From assembly GCA_028554645.1 (NCBI GenBank), contig JAQOOI010000020.1:171501-235500 (forward strand): a DNA stretch of 64,000 nucleotides. The letters are read 5' to 3'. Position numbers and translations under genes: made by a program. Shown here one piece after another: positions 1 to 9,648 of this stretch (its first letter is position 1; every line of letters starts with the position of its first letter). The notes under the pieces are model-generated. The model was given only the letters and a program-made list of their open reading frames with translations, had not been told where the DNA came from and searched no databases. The stretch comes from Omphalotus guepiniiformis. Lineage: Eukaryota; Basidiomycota; Agaricomycetes; Agaricales; Omphalotaceae.

Positions 1-370
1 TTCAGAGGGAGACTCCACGATTACAGGTTATATTCAAATAAAACTCTGTAAGTATCTTTATTTATTATGGATAAGTCAAGATTTATTTTGCCCAAGGTTT
101 CCGCGTGAAGACAGAGTTGAACTCGGCAATCTTAAGCCGGCTAAGCCCTCAGACGGTCAAAGCTGTTCCAGATCTCTAGATCTTAATCTTTGAAAAATCA
201 AAAATTACGCTCTAGAGTCATTGTTAACTTGTCTTTACTCTCTCCCCCAAAGCAAAATAAATTTCAACGTCCCCGTTGAATCGCATGGACAGGCCTAGTC
301 AAGAAATTTTGACTTAGTAACCCGGTCCAGTTTTTCAATGTCCAAATCGAGAAGTTAGGTATAGAACTAG

Positions 371-377
371 TATAAAA
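371..377 (+). promoter_or_regulatory. TATA box of the antisense gene
   Basis: TATAAAA sits about 105 bases before the ATG at 477, followed by a pyrimidine-rich leader. Its position and sequence fit an RNA polymerase II core promoter. It drives transcription opposite to gag-pol. The rest of 1-370 is AT-rich and holds no gene I can see. A pyrimidine run at about 233-247 would be a purine tract on the element's coding strand and is a weak polypurine-tract candidate. Confidence 0.55.
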
Positions 378-476
378 GGTTTCCCAAATCGTTGACGACG
401 ATTCAGCACCATAAGATACTTGGTTCTACCCTTTTTACATCCTTCCCAATTCTCATACTTCTCATACTTCATTACT

Positions 477-1878
477 ATGCCCCCAAAAGGTCCCAAAGGT
501 TGGCCTGAGCGCCCTGAGTGGGTAGCAACTACTCAACGTTATATTTCTCGTGCTACTGGAGCTATGGAGGCCAAGGACGTCGATACTGAGCTATTGGGCA
601 TGTTGATCACCGCCCTAGCTAGTCATCTTGTGAGTAACATCTAACTCAATGTCCGCCATGTTCCAGTATCTAACTCTGCGTTTCTCTGCTATAGAAGAAG
701 TCCCTTCCTGCTTTTGCAGTTGCCAAGTCCGAAGAAGCCTTTGGTCTATATGACAAAGGTGTTTCCTTGGTGTCTGACACCCTCAAGAAATATTCAAGCA
801 TTCCTGAGCCTGACACTTTTGCTCATATCAAGATCTTCAGGGAGGACTTGGTTAAGCGCAGGGAGAGGGATCTTCCACCCAGAAAGCGCAAAGTAAGCAT
901 TTTTCTCGAGTATCCTTGTCACCTGGAGTAACTAACTGCATGTTTCCGTGCAGCCAGCGAAAACTCCTGAGCTTGTTGATGACGACGATGATGAGGATGA
1001 GGAAATCGAAGTTATTACAGGCGACGGAGACGTTACTGTTGAGTATCTAACTCCATAGTAGCCTGAATAATTTCTAATTTTCCTTTCCTTTCATTTTTCA
1101 GATGGCTGATGGACCAGCCCTGGGACTCTCTGCGTCCATCCATGCTCCCAAGAAGGACAGCAAGGACTCAGGCAAGGTTACCAACACCCCTAGTGCAGCT
1201 GCTAAGACTGCTAAGGACAAAGTAGTACCTACTACTCCAGTGGTAGGTATTCTTTCTCAGCCTTATTATTTCATCTCTTTTACTTACTTTGAACGATTTT
1301 TGGACCATATAGGCCAATCCAATTCAGTCCAAAGTGGTAAGTGTTATTTTACTCTGAGTTGCTAAGTACAGCATGACTGACTGTTTCTTGCTCCTATAGC
1401 CTGAGACTGTCCCAGAAACTCCCAAGGCTGGTAGTCAGAAGAAGCCTCGCATTGAGAAGCCCTTTGTCAACCTTAGTGAAGAGACAGAGCGTGAGTATCT
1501 AACTCAATCTGGTACCGCGTCGAGTATCTAACTCTATGCTTTACAGATGAGCGCAAACTCAGGGAGAGTGGAGAAGAGATAGTCAATCGCATTACGGCTT
1601 TATTTCCGTTCATGGACCTTGACCACTTCTCTCCAGAAGTCCTCCACTCTATTTCCAACTTTCTGAGGACTGAACTCAGTGTTCACCAACATGCTATCCA
1701 GTATCACCATTCTCAGTACAGGTTTGCCTACCAGGAATATTCCAAGTTGGAGCAGCTCAGGAAGGCGAAAGAGAAGGCCAATCGTGCCTCTCAGGATCCC
1801 TTGCAGGCAGGTCCAGCAGTAGCTTCAGACCCAGCTCCATTTCATGAATTTCCCCCTGCAGACTTAACACTGAACTAG
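477..1878 (+). CDS. Spliced antisense gene of the retroelement, 340-residue nuclear-looking protein of unknown function
   Basis: I do not recognise this protein. Seven exons join in frame: 477-629, 695-892, 954-1037, 1102-1242, 1313-1336, 1400-1490 and 1547-1878; five of the six introns are phase 0. The protein begins MPPKGPKGWPERPEW. It has a helical middle, a basic patch (PPRKRK, likely nuclear localisation signal) at about residue 112, an acidic run (DDDDDEDEE) straight after it, a low-complexity Ala/Lys/Thr section, and a helical C-terminus rich in His, Tyr and Gln ending at TAG 1876-1878. Its introns carry copies of the element's 13-nt motif, which ties it to the element rather than to host DNA. 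It converges on pol, with 215 bases between the two stops. It could be a captured host gene or an accessory factor. Intron 3 has a weak donor (GTTGAG). Structure fairly sure, function unknown. Confidence 0.72.
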
Positions 1879-2093
1879 ATGTTACTTTTTAGCACCTTAG
1901 TTTCAATGTATAGGTAGTATACACGTCACTGGTACATCGCATAGGACATCCTCGAGTATTTAGAACATTCTTTTTCGTTCATCTTAGTAGTTTAGAACTA
2001 CTTTTTACACTTTTATATATTTTTCATTGAGCTAGATAGTCTCTCTCGAGTATCTAACTAGCTACTTTTTCAAATACAGTGTGTTTTATCTTT
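1879..2093. other. Convergent 3' region between the antisense gene and pol
   Basis: AT-rich spacer between two converging stop codons. It contains one motif copy (2048-2060) and a TTTTATATATTTTTC stretch that could serve as a poly(A) region on either strand. No ORF of note. Confidence 0.5.
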
Positions 2094-5000
2094 CTATCTC
2101 TTTGAAGAACGAGCCCTGGTCTGCATTGGAGCATCCCAATCAGGCTCTTCTTCATCTACATCATTTTCTGATGCAGCTTCTCCATCAGTGAACTCTTCTA
2201 AGTCTTCATCATCAACAGGGATTCTCAATTGAGGAATACTGTCAAAGATATAATCCCTTTCAAGTTCACTATCTAACTCCGTGTTTTCATTAACCATGGC
2301 TTCTAGCTGTTCACTAGTCAAGTCTATAAGTTCATGAATGTTCTCAGGCAGTTCAATTGGTTCATATCTAGCAACATGGGGCAGTACTCTGAAGGCAGCA
2401 ACCTTTTCTCTGAGTACAGTACCATCCATTTGGGCCACAATGTAGGATCCCCCTTTGGTTCTCCTTATTACAATCATGGGTCCCAAGTATCTAGGATACA
2501 TTTTCCTGTCCAAGTTCTTCTCAACTTGTGTATTTCTGACTTGTACTAATGTACCAGGTTTGAAATCAAAGTCTCTGATAACATTTCTGTATTCTTCTTC
2601 ATATTGTCTTAGAGTATCCCTCTTGGTAGTATCTATCCTGGATATCATTTCTTGAACATGGGTTCTATGTTTAGCTAGAGCTTGAGCTCTATAGCCAATA
2701 AGTTCCTCATATGTCAGAATTCTATCTGGTAGTTTTACCAACCAAGTGGACTCAACAATATCTAAGGGTAAAATAGGTTCAGCACCGGTAACAAGGAAGT
2801 ATGGTGAACATCCAAGTCCCTTTCTAGCTGTAATTCTATCTGCCCAGAAGACATGCTTGAGAAACCACCACCATCTCTTTAAATCTCCCCCTGTAGCTTT
2901 TGCAAGGGCAGCTCTAATGTCAAAGTGGGCTCTCTCAATCTTGCCATTGGCTTGTGAATTGTAAGGAGATATGTTAATCCCTTTAATTCCATATTTCTCT
3001 TCTAGCCATTTAAGCATAGCTCGCATTTGGGGTGCATTATCAGTTACAACTTCATCAGGACATCCCCATCTGCATATAATATCATCAAAGAACCATTCTC
3101 CCAATGACCTAGCATTGTCAGATCTTAAAGCTCTTCCTTCAGACCAAGATGATAGTGCACATCTGCCATGTACAACATCTTTGCAACCATTGCTTGCAGG
3201 TGATACTTTGAAAACATCAACATGAATCTTCTGAAACAGAGAGGGAGTGTGGGTAAGAGTGGGAGGAATTTTCAACAAGTCCATTTTGCGGTTCTGGCAG
3301 ACTTGGCAGGATTTGACAAACCAATTGACATCACCATTCAAGTCTGGCCACCAAAAACGCTTTTCTATAAGAGCTTTTGTTGCAAACATTCCTTTATGTC
3401 CCAGATGGTCATGAGCAGCATGCATCATGTACATCCTTTTCTCTTTAGGCACCACCAGTCTATGCTGGCCTCCTGTATCATCATTTCTCCTATAGAGACG
3501 ACCATCTCTGTCTACAAAGAACTTTACAGCTCTGGATAAGAACTTTTTCTGGAGTGTCCCGCTCAATTGAGTTAGATACTGATTTCCGTGCAGATACCAG
3601 TCTCTAATTAAATCAAGTTGATCATCCAGCTCCTTTGTAGATGCAGATCTATGATCTTCCCGGTAAGGGTGTTCATGTGTCCATTCAGTACCTCCTTCAG
3701 GCACAACAAGAGTTTGAGCAAACTGCAACACCGAGTTAGATACTGGATATTGAGTTAGCAACAACGCTCTAATGGAATTCAGATGGCGTTCTTCTTCAAT
3801 GGCTTCTTGCAAATCGTCTTCAAAGTCATCAATTGACTTAGCAACATCCTGCAAGTAACCTCCTCTAGTATCTATTTCATCTTTAAAGGACTCAAACTCA
3901 AAGGGTGACTCGGTTTCACCATCTCCCATCCTGAATTTCACTGGCAGACCGTCATCTTCATCAATAAATGAATCAGGATCTCTAGACGCAGCTCTTTCAG
4001 TTGGTATGGTGCCCCTAGGGGGTCTTGATAAACCATCAGGTCCTTTGTGTTCAGTACCTTTGATGTGTACTAAGGTGAAGTGAAACTTCCTTATTTCTTC
4101 AATCCACCTGTTTATAGTTGCATTGGGACCACTACTGGGCTTGTCAAGCATGCCTTTAATGTAGCTTGCATCTGTTTCCACAGTAAGTTCCCTACATCCA
4201 TATGTCTGGTAGTATGTTTGTTGTAAGGCCAACATCAAGCCATAAAGTTCTCTCTTAGGTTGGGAAAACCTTGCTTCTCTCTCATTTAAAGTAATAGAAC
4301 CCATCCAATTGTAGTATTTCTTCTTAGGATCCAGAGGATCTGTTTGGTACACTTGAAAACCAACTGCCATCCATGAAGTATCTACTGAAAGGGTGATTCC
4401 AGAACTTAAATCATAGTCAATAGGACGGAGTGCTGGAGCATTCCTAATCCCATCTTTAATCATTTCTACAGCTTCTAACTCTGCAGGACCCATTTGAAAC
4501 GGTACATCTCCAGTTAAGATTGTTAAAGGTCTAGCTTTCTTAGCATAATCCTTTATGAACATTCTCATCTGACCAGCAGTGCCCAAAAATGACCGGACAT
4601 CTTTCTTTTCAGACCATTTTGATGCATCACAAGTCAGAACAACCTCAGCTAGCCGTTCAACTGGTTTTTCTCCTTCATAACTGACATGATGTCCAACAAC
4701 ATCACCTTCAGCTACACAGATAAAAGCTTTGGTACCAGCAAAAGTACCACCAGCATGTTTCATTCTCTGTACAATTCTGTTCATATTCTGTAGATGCTCC
4801 CACACAAACCTTCTGATGCCAGAATTCTCAGGTATAGTCTCATATCCTCCATCTGGAGTTTCATAACGAGTAGCTGGACCTTTTACTGGTACATCATCAA
4901 TGTAAGGTTTAGTTACATGTGGAATTTCATCTCTGAAGATATATGTAACATCATCATGATAGATAGGAACAGAGTTTGTCCAACCCATAGGTAACTTCAC

Positions 5001-6170
5001 TAATCTATGTGGGCCAAAAGGTGTCTGGAAGGTTGTAAGATCTCTTGAACTTTCATCAACCAGTCTCTCATCATAGCCAACAAAGATATCCAGCAATCCC
5101 AAACATGCTTTTCCAGAAAAGCTTCTAGCTATATCTGCAGTTGCAGGAGGAATTCCTGAATGTTGGATAGTCACTTTATTGAGTGGTTCCAAACTGTGTA
5201 CCAATCTTAAGCTTTTTCCATCTTTCTTTAAGACACAGAACCATTTAGATCTATAGGATGAACTAGAAGGCTCATAGACACCAGCATCTATCTTGTCCTT
5301 GATCATCTTACACACTTGATCATAGATCCCTGGAGGTATAGGAATATTCCTTTCCACCCAAGGTGTGTGAGGCAATACTGGAAACTTCACTGGAGGAAAG
5401 AACTCTGTATTAAAAGTTCCACCTTCAGATGCTTCCCATGCAAATGATTTCTCTTGGACTTTCATGAGATGATGTACAAGCTTCATTTCTTCAGGCCATA
5501 AGAAACCTTCATTATGATTCTTGTCTATAATTTCTTTTCTTTCTTGAGTATACCTCTCCCCAGGAGTGAACTCTGGTGGATGAGTAGGTAGCTCAGGCAT
5601 ATCCTTTAACGGATTTCCTAGGATTTTTCTCTCAATTCGGAACTCTGCAGGCAATGTAGCTTTAACAGGTTTAACTTTTACAGCAACTGGTTTGTACTTT
5701 CTTGAAGCCAATACAGTTACTAACTCAGCAAACTTGTTTCCATTAGCATCTCTGCTCCATCTAGGTCTAAAAGGCGATTGTTTGTGCTTTTCTTTAACAG
5801 ATTTACACTTATCAATCCTCTTTTGTTGACGCTTAGATACTGGTTCCTCATTGTATACAGGCGCTGGTGGAGTATCTAACTCCAGATTTTCATCCAAAGT
5901 TTGATTTTCACGCCAGGTACAATACACCTGCTTCTTTTCAGAGTCTACAGAACGATTTAGATATGATCTAACTGTATCTGCAGCACCTTTATCTTTTTCT
6001 CTTATGGAGGATTCAGCTGCAAACACAAATGCTTCAGCCTTTTCAGGTTCTGAGAACAATTTCGCATCTGGCAGCTTAAATCCAGCAATGGTAGCATTTC
6101 CATCATCATCTATCTCAATACAAACAGCAACCTCTCCCTGATCTTCTATCAGTTCATTAAGGTCCGATGA
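2094..6170 (-). CDS. pol: Retroelement Pol: reverse transcriptase, RNase H, integrase
   Basis: Copies element RNA into DNA and inserts it. The frame is open from the shift site near 6170 to the stop at 2094. It has no usable ATG before the RT core (its apparent start at 6059 is TTG), so it must be made by -1 frameshifting out of the protease frame. Counting from 6059: RT with the YIDD catalytic motif near residue 387; RNase H with Asp near 558 (SVDTSW) and a conserved Glu in RELYG; integrase zinc finger (HDHLGHKG then CQVC) near 880-925; DDE core with Asp in IHVDVF near 951, Asp in VTDNA near 1006 and Glu in GKIER 34 residues later; then a GPY/F-like module (RYLGPM) and an acidic tail. No chromodomain is visible. 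All catalytic residues are present, so it looks active. Confidence 0.93.
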   Translation of the reverse strand, partial: SSDLNELIEDQGEVAVCIEIDDDGNATIAGFKLPDAKLFSEPEKAEAFVFAAESSIREKDKGAADTVRSYLNRSVDSEKKQVYCTWRENQTLDENLELDTPPAPVYNEEPVSKRQQKRIDKCKSVKEKHKQSPFRPRWSRDANGNKFAELVTVLASRKYKPVAVKVKPVKATLPAEFRIERKILGNPLKDMPELPTHPPEFTPGERYTQERKEIIDKNHNEGFLWPEEMKLVHHLMKVQEKSFAWEASEGGTFNTEFFPPVKFPVLPHTPWVERNIPIPPGIYDQVCKMIKDKIDAGVYEPSSSSYRSKWFCVLKKDGKSLRLVHSLEPLNKVTIQHSGIPPATADIARSFSGKACLGLLDIFVGYDERLVDESSRDLTTFQTPFGPHRLVKLPMGWTNSVPIYHDDVTYIFRDEIPHVTKPYIDDVPVKGPATRYETPDGGYETIPENSGIRRFVWEHLQNMNRIVQRMKHAGGTFAGTKAFICVAEGDVVGHHVSYEGEKPVERLAEVVLTCDASKWSEKKDVRSFLGTAGQMRMFIKDYAKKARPLTILTGDVPFQMGPAELEAVEMIKDGIRNAPALRPIDYDLSSGITLSVDTSWMAVGFQVYQTDPLDPKKKYYNWMGSITLNEREARFSQPKRELYGLMLALQQTYYQTYGCRELTVETDASYIKGMLDKPSSGPNATINRWIEEIRKFHFTLVHIKGTEHKGPDGLSRPPRGTIPTERAASRDPDSFIDEDDGLPVKFRMGDGETESPFEFESFKDEIDTRGGYLQDVAKSIDDFEDDLQEAIEEERHLNSIRALLLTQYPVSNSVLQFAQTLVVPEGGTEWTHEHPYREDHRSASTKELDDQLDLIRDWYLHGNQYLTQLSGTLQKKFLSRAVKFFVDRDGRLYRRNDDTGGQHRLVVPKEKRMYMMHAAHDHLGHKGMFATKALIEKRFWWPDLNGDVNWFVKSCQVCQNRKMDLLKIPPTLTHTPSLFQKIHVDVFKVSPASNGCKDVVHGRCALSSWSEGRALRSDNARSLGEWFFDDIICRWGCPDEVVTDNAPQMRAMLKWLEEKYGIKGINISPYNSQANGKIERAHFDIRAALAKATGGDLKRWWWFLKHVFWADRITARKGLGCSPYFLVTGAEPILPLDIVESTWLVKLPDRILTYEELIGYRAQALAKHRTHVQEMISRIDTTKRDTLRQYEEEYRNVIRDFDFKPGTLVQVRNTQVEKNLDRKMYPRYLGPMIVIRRTKGGSYIVAQMDGTVLREKVAAFRVLPHVARYEPIELPENIHELIDLTSEQLEAMVNENTELDSELERDYIFDSIPQLRIPVDDEDLEEFTDGEAASENDVDEEEPDWDAPMQTRARSSKR

Positions 6171-7549
6171 AAATTTTGAGTCTCCCCCTCAGGCTTGAGT
6201 GGGATACTCGAAGATTTTTGTGTTTCTGGGACAAGTTTCGGTTCACCGGGTACAGGTTTGACCTTTACTCCATGACCTCTATCATATGTGCCCATTGTAC
6301 ACTTCATTCCGCTGTTTGGATCTGTGATAGTGATTTCTTGCTCTCCAGTCTCAAAGTTCCTAATTACACTGCTTGTCAACACATCAAATGGTCTCCCCAA
6401 GAGAACATCATAAGGCACTTTATCTATTACATGTATCTGCATATAGATTGTAATCTCCCCAAAGGTAAATGGTACATTCCTAGCTAGTCCCCTTGTTGCT
6501 TGTAGTTGCCCATTTGCACTTTGCATATGGATTACTGTAGCAGGGTCCCATCTCAGGCCTAAACCAATTGCAACTCTAGTGTCCATTGATACAATTTGCG
6601 AGCCACTGTCAATGACTGTCTCAATTTGCTGGTCAGAGTAGTTTATTTTTGGATAGATTGCCTTTAGACTGTCAGTCTGACTGGCTACTATAATGATCTT
6701 ATCCCTTTCTTCTGAAGGAATATCTCGTTGATATTGATCCACAACATCCTTGTGAACCACTGAACCTTTCTTAAGGTCACCTGTGTCTTCATCTAAGATA
6801 ATAAACACATCTTCCCTCTCATAGGCCATATCATCAACATTAACCATATAGGTTGCCTTAGACAGAGTAACATCTTCCTCAAGTTGAGTACCATACTCAG
6901 GATCATCTTCATCCCTAACCTCTTGAACAAAAGCCTTTATAGGCCGTTTATACACTCTACTGTTTTTCAACTTTCTCTGCATGATTTTCTGTAGTGCAGG
7001 AGATATAGCAATGAGATCACCACTACTAATATCTATCTCAGACCTAAAGATTTTGTCTGCTATTTCTTCAGCAAGACCAGGTTTGAACAATGAGTTTCTA
7101 AGCTTGAAATCAGGCTCAGATTTGCGCAAAGGCTTTGTATAAACAATAGCATTCTTTGTGTCACTATTCATTCCTTCTCTAGTTCTAGACTGAGTAATAT
7201 CACCTTCCTTTGACTTGTGTTGGCTCCCTACAGGCGCTCCCTTTGGTATAGGTGGCCTATCAATTGCCTTTACATTGTCAAATGGTCGGTTAGATACTCT
7301 CCGTGCAGTATCGAACTCCATGTCAGAGGGAGACTCAGGCTCCTCAGTGTCAGATTCAACAGGTAGCTCAAAACGAACTTGTTCTTTTCTCATGGCAGGG
7401 GGTCTGTATTTCTCCTTTTCAGATGGTTTCAAGGTGGGTAACAAGACTTCCATTTTCTTTCTCTTTGCAAGATTAAAATCCTCAGGAGTTTGACTTGCTC
7501 TGTGAGAAGGATGTTGTGAAAATACATCTTCTACACCAAACTCCTTCAT
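6149..7549 (-). CDS. pro: Retroelement aspartic protease ORF
   Basis: Cleaves the Gag-Pol precursors. The 466-residue ORF has a charged N-terminal half and a retropepsin domain near residues 305-410: VIDSGSQ (catalytic DSG) followed by the flap region and VLLGRPF. It occupies its own frame, -1 relative to Gag, and is open upstream across the Gag stop, so it can be reached by a shift at 7561-7567. It ends in TGA at 6149-6151, and the A AAT TTT heptamer at 6176-6170 lies 18 bases before that stop, in the right phase for a second -1 shift into RT. An ATG at 7547-7549 could allow separate initiation, but the spacing and overlap favour frameshifting. Confidence 0.88.
   Translation of the reverse strand: MKEFGVEDVFSQHPSHRASQTPEDFNLAKRKKMEVLLPTLKPSEKEKYRPPAMRKEQVRFELPVESDTEEPESPSDMEFDTARRVSNRPFDNVKAIDRPPIPKGAPVGSQHKSKEGDITQSRTREGMNSDTKNAIVYTKPLRKSEPDFKLRNSLFKPGLAEEIADKIFRSEIDISSGDLIAISPALQKIMQRKLKNSRVYKRPIKAFVQEVRDEDDPEYGTQLEEDVTLSKATYMVNVDDMAYEREDVFIILDEDTGDLKKGSVVHKDVVDQYQRDIPSEERDKIIIVASQTDSLKAIYPKINYSDQQIETVIDSGSQIVSMDTRVAIGLGLRWDPATVIHMQSANGQLQATRGLARNVPFTFGEITIYMQIHVIDKVPYDVLLGRPFDVLTSSVIRNFETGEQEITITDPNSGMKCTMGTYDRGHGVKVKPVPGEPKLVPETQKSSSIPLKPEGETQNFHRTLMN
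6170..6176 (-). other. Candidate -1 slippery heptamer, protease to RT
   Basis: The minus strand reads A AAT TTT in protease phase, an exact X XXY YYZ heptamer. The RT frame is the -1 frame here and is open through the overlap. This is what a programmed -1 frameshift site looks like. I did not fold a downstream pseudoknot or stem-loop. Confidence 0.65.
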
Positions 7550-7557
7550 TGGAACCT

Positions 7558-9138
7558 CTAGTTTTTCGACTCAGAGGTACTATCTCTCTTCAGAATCTGC
7601 TTTTTCTCCGAGTTAGCAACTGGAGCTAAATTCTGTAGTGTAGTACAAACATGACTGAACTGCGCAACAAGACTGTTTATAGCATCTAGTGAACTGTTTT
7701 GAGAAGGGCCTGTCATTACAGCAGTATCCTCTTCTTCAAAGGCATACAGATTCTGGTCAACATGAGTGGGAGATTGGTCCCAACCATGTCTTCTGGCAAT
7801 TTCCTCAATCTTATCTTTCTTAGACCGAGTATCTGAAGGATCAGCTCTTGGCCAATACACTCCATCTTTTAATGCCCATTTACCAGCACTGTTTTTGGTC
7901 ATCCACCCCAACCTGATAAATCTAAGTTGATGGGGACAGTCCACAGATCTATGTCCAGGTTCATCACACATGTAGCAATTAGAGTCAGAGTGAGAATTGT
8001 TATGAACAGAGGAGACCTGAGACGACCTAGGGGCACCATTGTGTCCATTAGAATTCATCCCAGACCCAGAATTTTGAATTGGAGCATTCATGTTCATTCT
8101 CATGGAGCTAGATGTTACCTGGGTCATTTTTGCCAAGTTAGCAACTGTCTCTGAGAGCTTTGCAAGAGCTGCCAAATTCGATTCCTGAGCTTGTCTGATC
8201 TGATTAAACTGATTCTGGTGACTATCCACTGTAGCAGACAACTTCATTGCCCATTGGTCTGGTTCTGCCTTCACAGTAGTTGCTACTTGGTATGGATCAT
8301 ACAATTTCCTAGTAGCACTCTGTTCAGGTGTTGGAAGCGCTCTGGAGTAACCCTCAGCTATGCTAGGACCATTCATGAATAAACCAAAGTTATAACCACC
8401 TGCTCTTTTTACAGAACAGAGTTTCTCAGCCTCAGACATAACATCTTTCAGAGTAAAAGGATCATCTTCTCTCTGAACATGTATGTGGCCATTGATTACT
8501 TTGTTTTCCAGACGATCCAGAAGCTTTCTTCTGAAAGGTTCATCCAATGCACTCAAGAAACCAGCAACAGCTTCTGAGTTAGATACTACAGGTGTAGCAC
8601 CAGAGGACAGTTTCTCATATTCAATCTCATACTCTCTCTTAAATGCCATCAGTTTCTGAATAGCACCAAGCACAATGAGTTTATATTCTTCTACAATAGC
8701 ATAAAGCTTTTGTCTTGATCCCAGACCTCTGTCTGCAGATTCAGGAAAGTTCTTCATCAAAGCCTCCTTAAATGCAAGCCAATCTAAATTTCTGACTGCT
8801 TCAAGCCGTTGAAACTCTGCTTTAGTATGGAACTCCATATATCTGAGAGCCAACATGACCTTTGCAGCATCAGTCTTAGTTCCAGTGGAGACAAAGATAT
8901 TCTCTAACTCTGCCAACCATGCAACTAATTCAGATGGATGTCTCTTGTCAAATATGGGTGCATGCTTCGAAACTTTCGGTAATTTCTCATTTTGCAACTC
9001 TAGGATTGCTGGGGCAGGTATCTGAATATCAGGTGCAATTCCCAAAGATAGTATCTCGCTCCGTGGAGTTAGATTCTCGGTGGGACCTTGCCCTTGAGTA
9101 CCTTCTCCAGGATTAGCTTGTTCACTAGTGGTAGACAT
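7558..9138 (-). CDS. gag: Retroelement Gag with CCHC zinc knuckle
   Basis: Structural protein that packages the element RNA. From the first ATG (9136-9138) it is 526 residues. A helical capsid-like region (HPSELVAWLAELENIF and following) precedes a Ser/Asn-rich linker and one zinc knuckle, CYMCDEPGHRSVDC, matching C-X2-C-X4-H-X4-C, then an acidic C-terminus. The frame stays open for another 123 codons upstream to 9507 and that part looks like protein (Ser/Pro-rich, then basic) but contains no ATG. Either translation starts at a non-AUG codon, an upstream exon is spliced on, or the short form is the real one. The stop TAG directly follows G AAA AAC, an imperfect -1 slip site. Confidence 0.88.
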   Translation of the reverse strand: MSTTSEQANPGEGTQGQGPTENLTPRSEILSLGIAPDIQIPAPAILELQNEKLPKVSKHAPIFDKRHPSELVAWLAELENIFVSTGTKTDAAKVMLALRYMEFHTKAEFQRLEAVRNLDWLAFKEALMKNFPESADRGLGSRQKLYAIVEEYKLIVLGAIQKLMAFKREYEIEYEKLSSGATPVVSNSEAVAGFLSALDEPFRRKLLDRLENKVINGHIHVQREDDPFTLKDVMSEAEKLCSVKRAGGYNFGLFMNGPSIAEGYSRALPTPEQSATRKLYDPYQVATTVKAEPDQWAMKLSATVDSHQNQFNQIRQAQESNLAALAKLSETVANLAKMTQVTSSSMRMNMNAPIQNSGSGMNSNGHNGAPRSSQVSSVHNNSHSDSNCYMCDEPGHRSVDCPHQLRFIRLGWMTKNSAGKWALKDGVYWPRADPSDTRSKKDKIEEIARRHGWDQSPTHVDQNLYAFEEEDTAVMTGPSQNSSLDAINSLVAQFSHVCTTLQNLAPVANSEKKQILKRDSTSESKN

Positions 9139-9629
9139 GTTGTTTCTTTTATCTTTCACAATCCTCACAGGTATTCTCTTATGAGTCAAGGAAAAGAATT
9201 GAGGACTATTAAGAAATTTCCTCTTATTTTTCTTGTATCTAGCTGAAAGTTCAGCAAACTCTGGAAGATTCCTTTCAGGAATCGGACTAAGGGATGATAG
9301 AGACGAAAGTGGACTAGATTCAGGTTCCGGTGACACTTCTTTCTCCTTTCCTTTTGAACTTTTCCTTCTGGGTAACTGGTTCAGAGGTAATTCTTCTGTT
9401 CCAGCTCTCACAGAATTTCTAGTTTGTCTAGGGTGGGTGCTTTTCCTTGAGCTGCTAATTTTGACAAAGCAAACTCGAAGTATATAGCTATGTTTTTCTT
9501 GCAACAACTTCTATAAAGATGTAGTTGCTAACTGCAGAACAGAACAAAGTTCAAGCAGGGGAATAGTCCAGATAGGTTCCAGACGCGTGCAAATAGCACA
9601 GAAGGGTTCAAATATCAAGTCTAAAGCCA

Positions 9630-9648
9630 CCCCTCGCGGTGGGCTCCA
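9630..9648 (-). other. Candidate primer-binding site
   Basis: The minus strand reads TGGAGCCCACCGCGAGGGG, the complement of a tRNA 3' end terminating in CCA. It lies upstream of gag, where a primer-binding site belongs, and follows TTGCACATTATC, which could be the end of the 5' LTR. The matching tRNA is not identified. Confidence 0.5.

Noticed and set aside
1..17. TTCAGAGGGAGACTCCA resembles 10,807-10,823 and could mark LTR ends
   Set aside because: The match is 16 of 17 bases and homology does not extend further on either side, so it is not an LTR pair.
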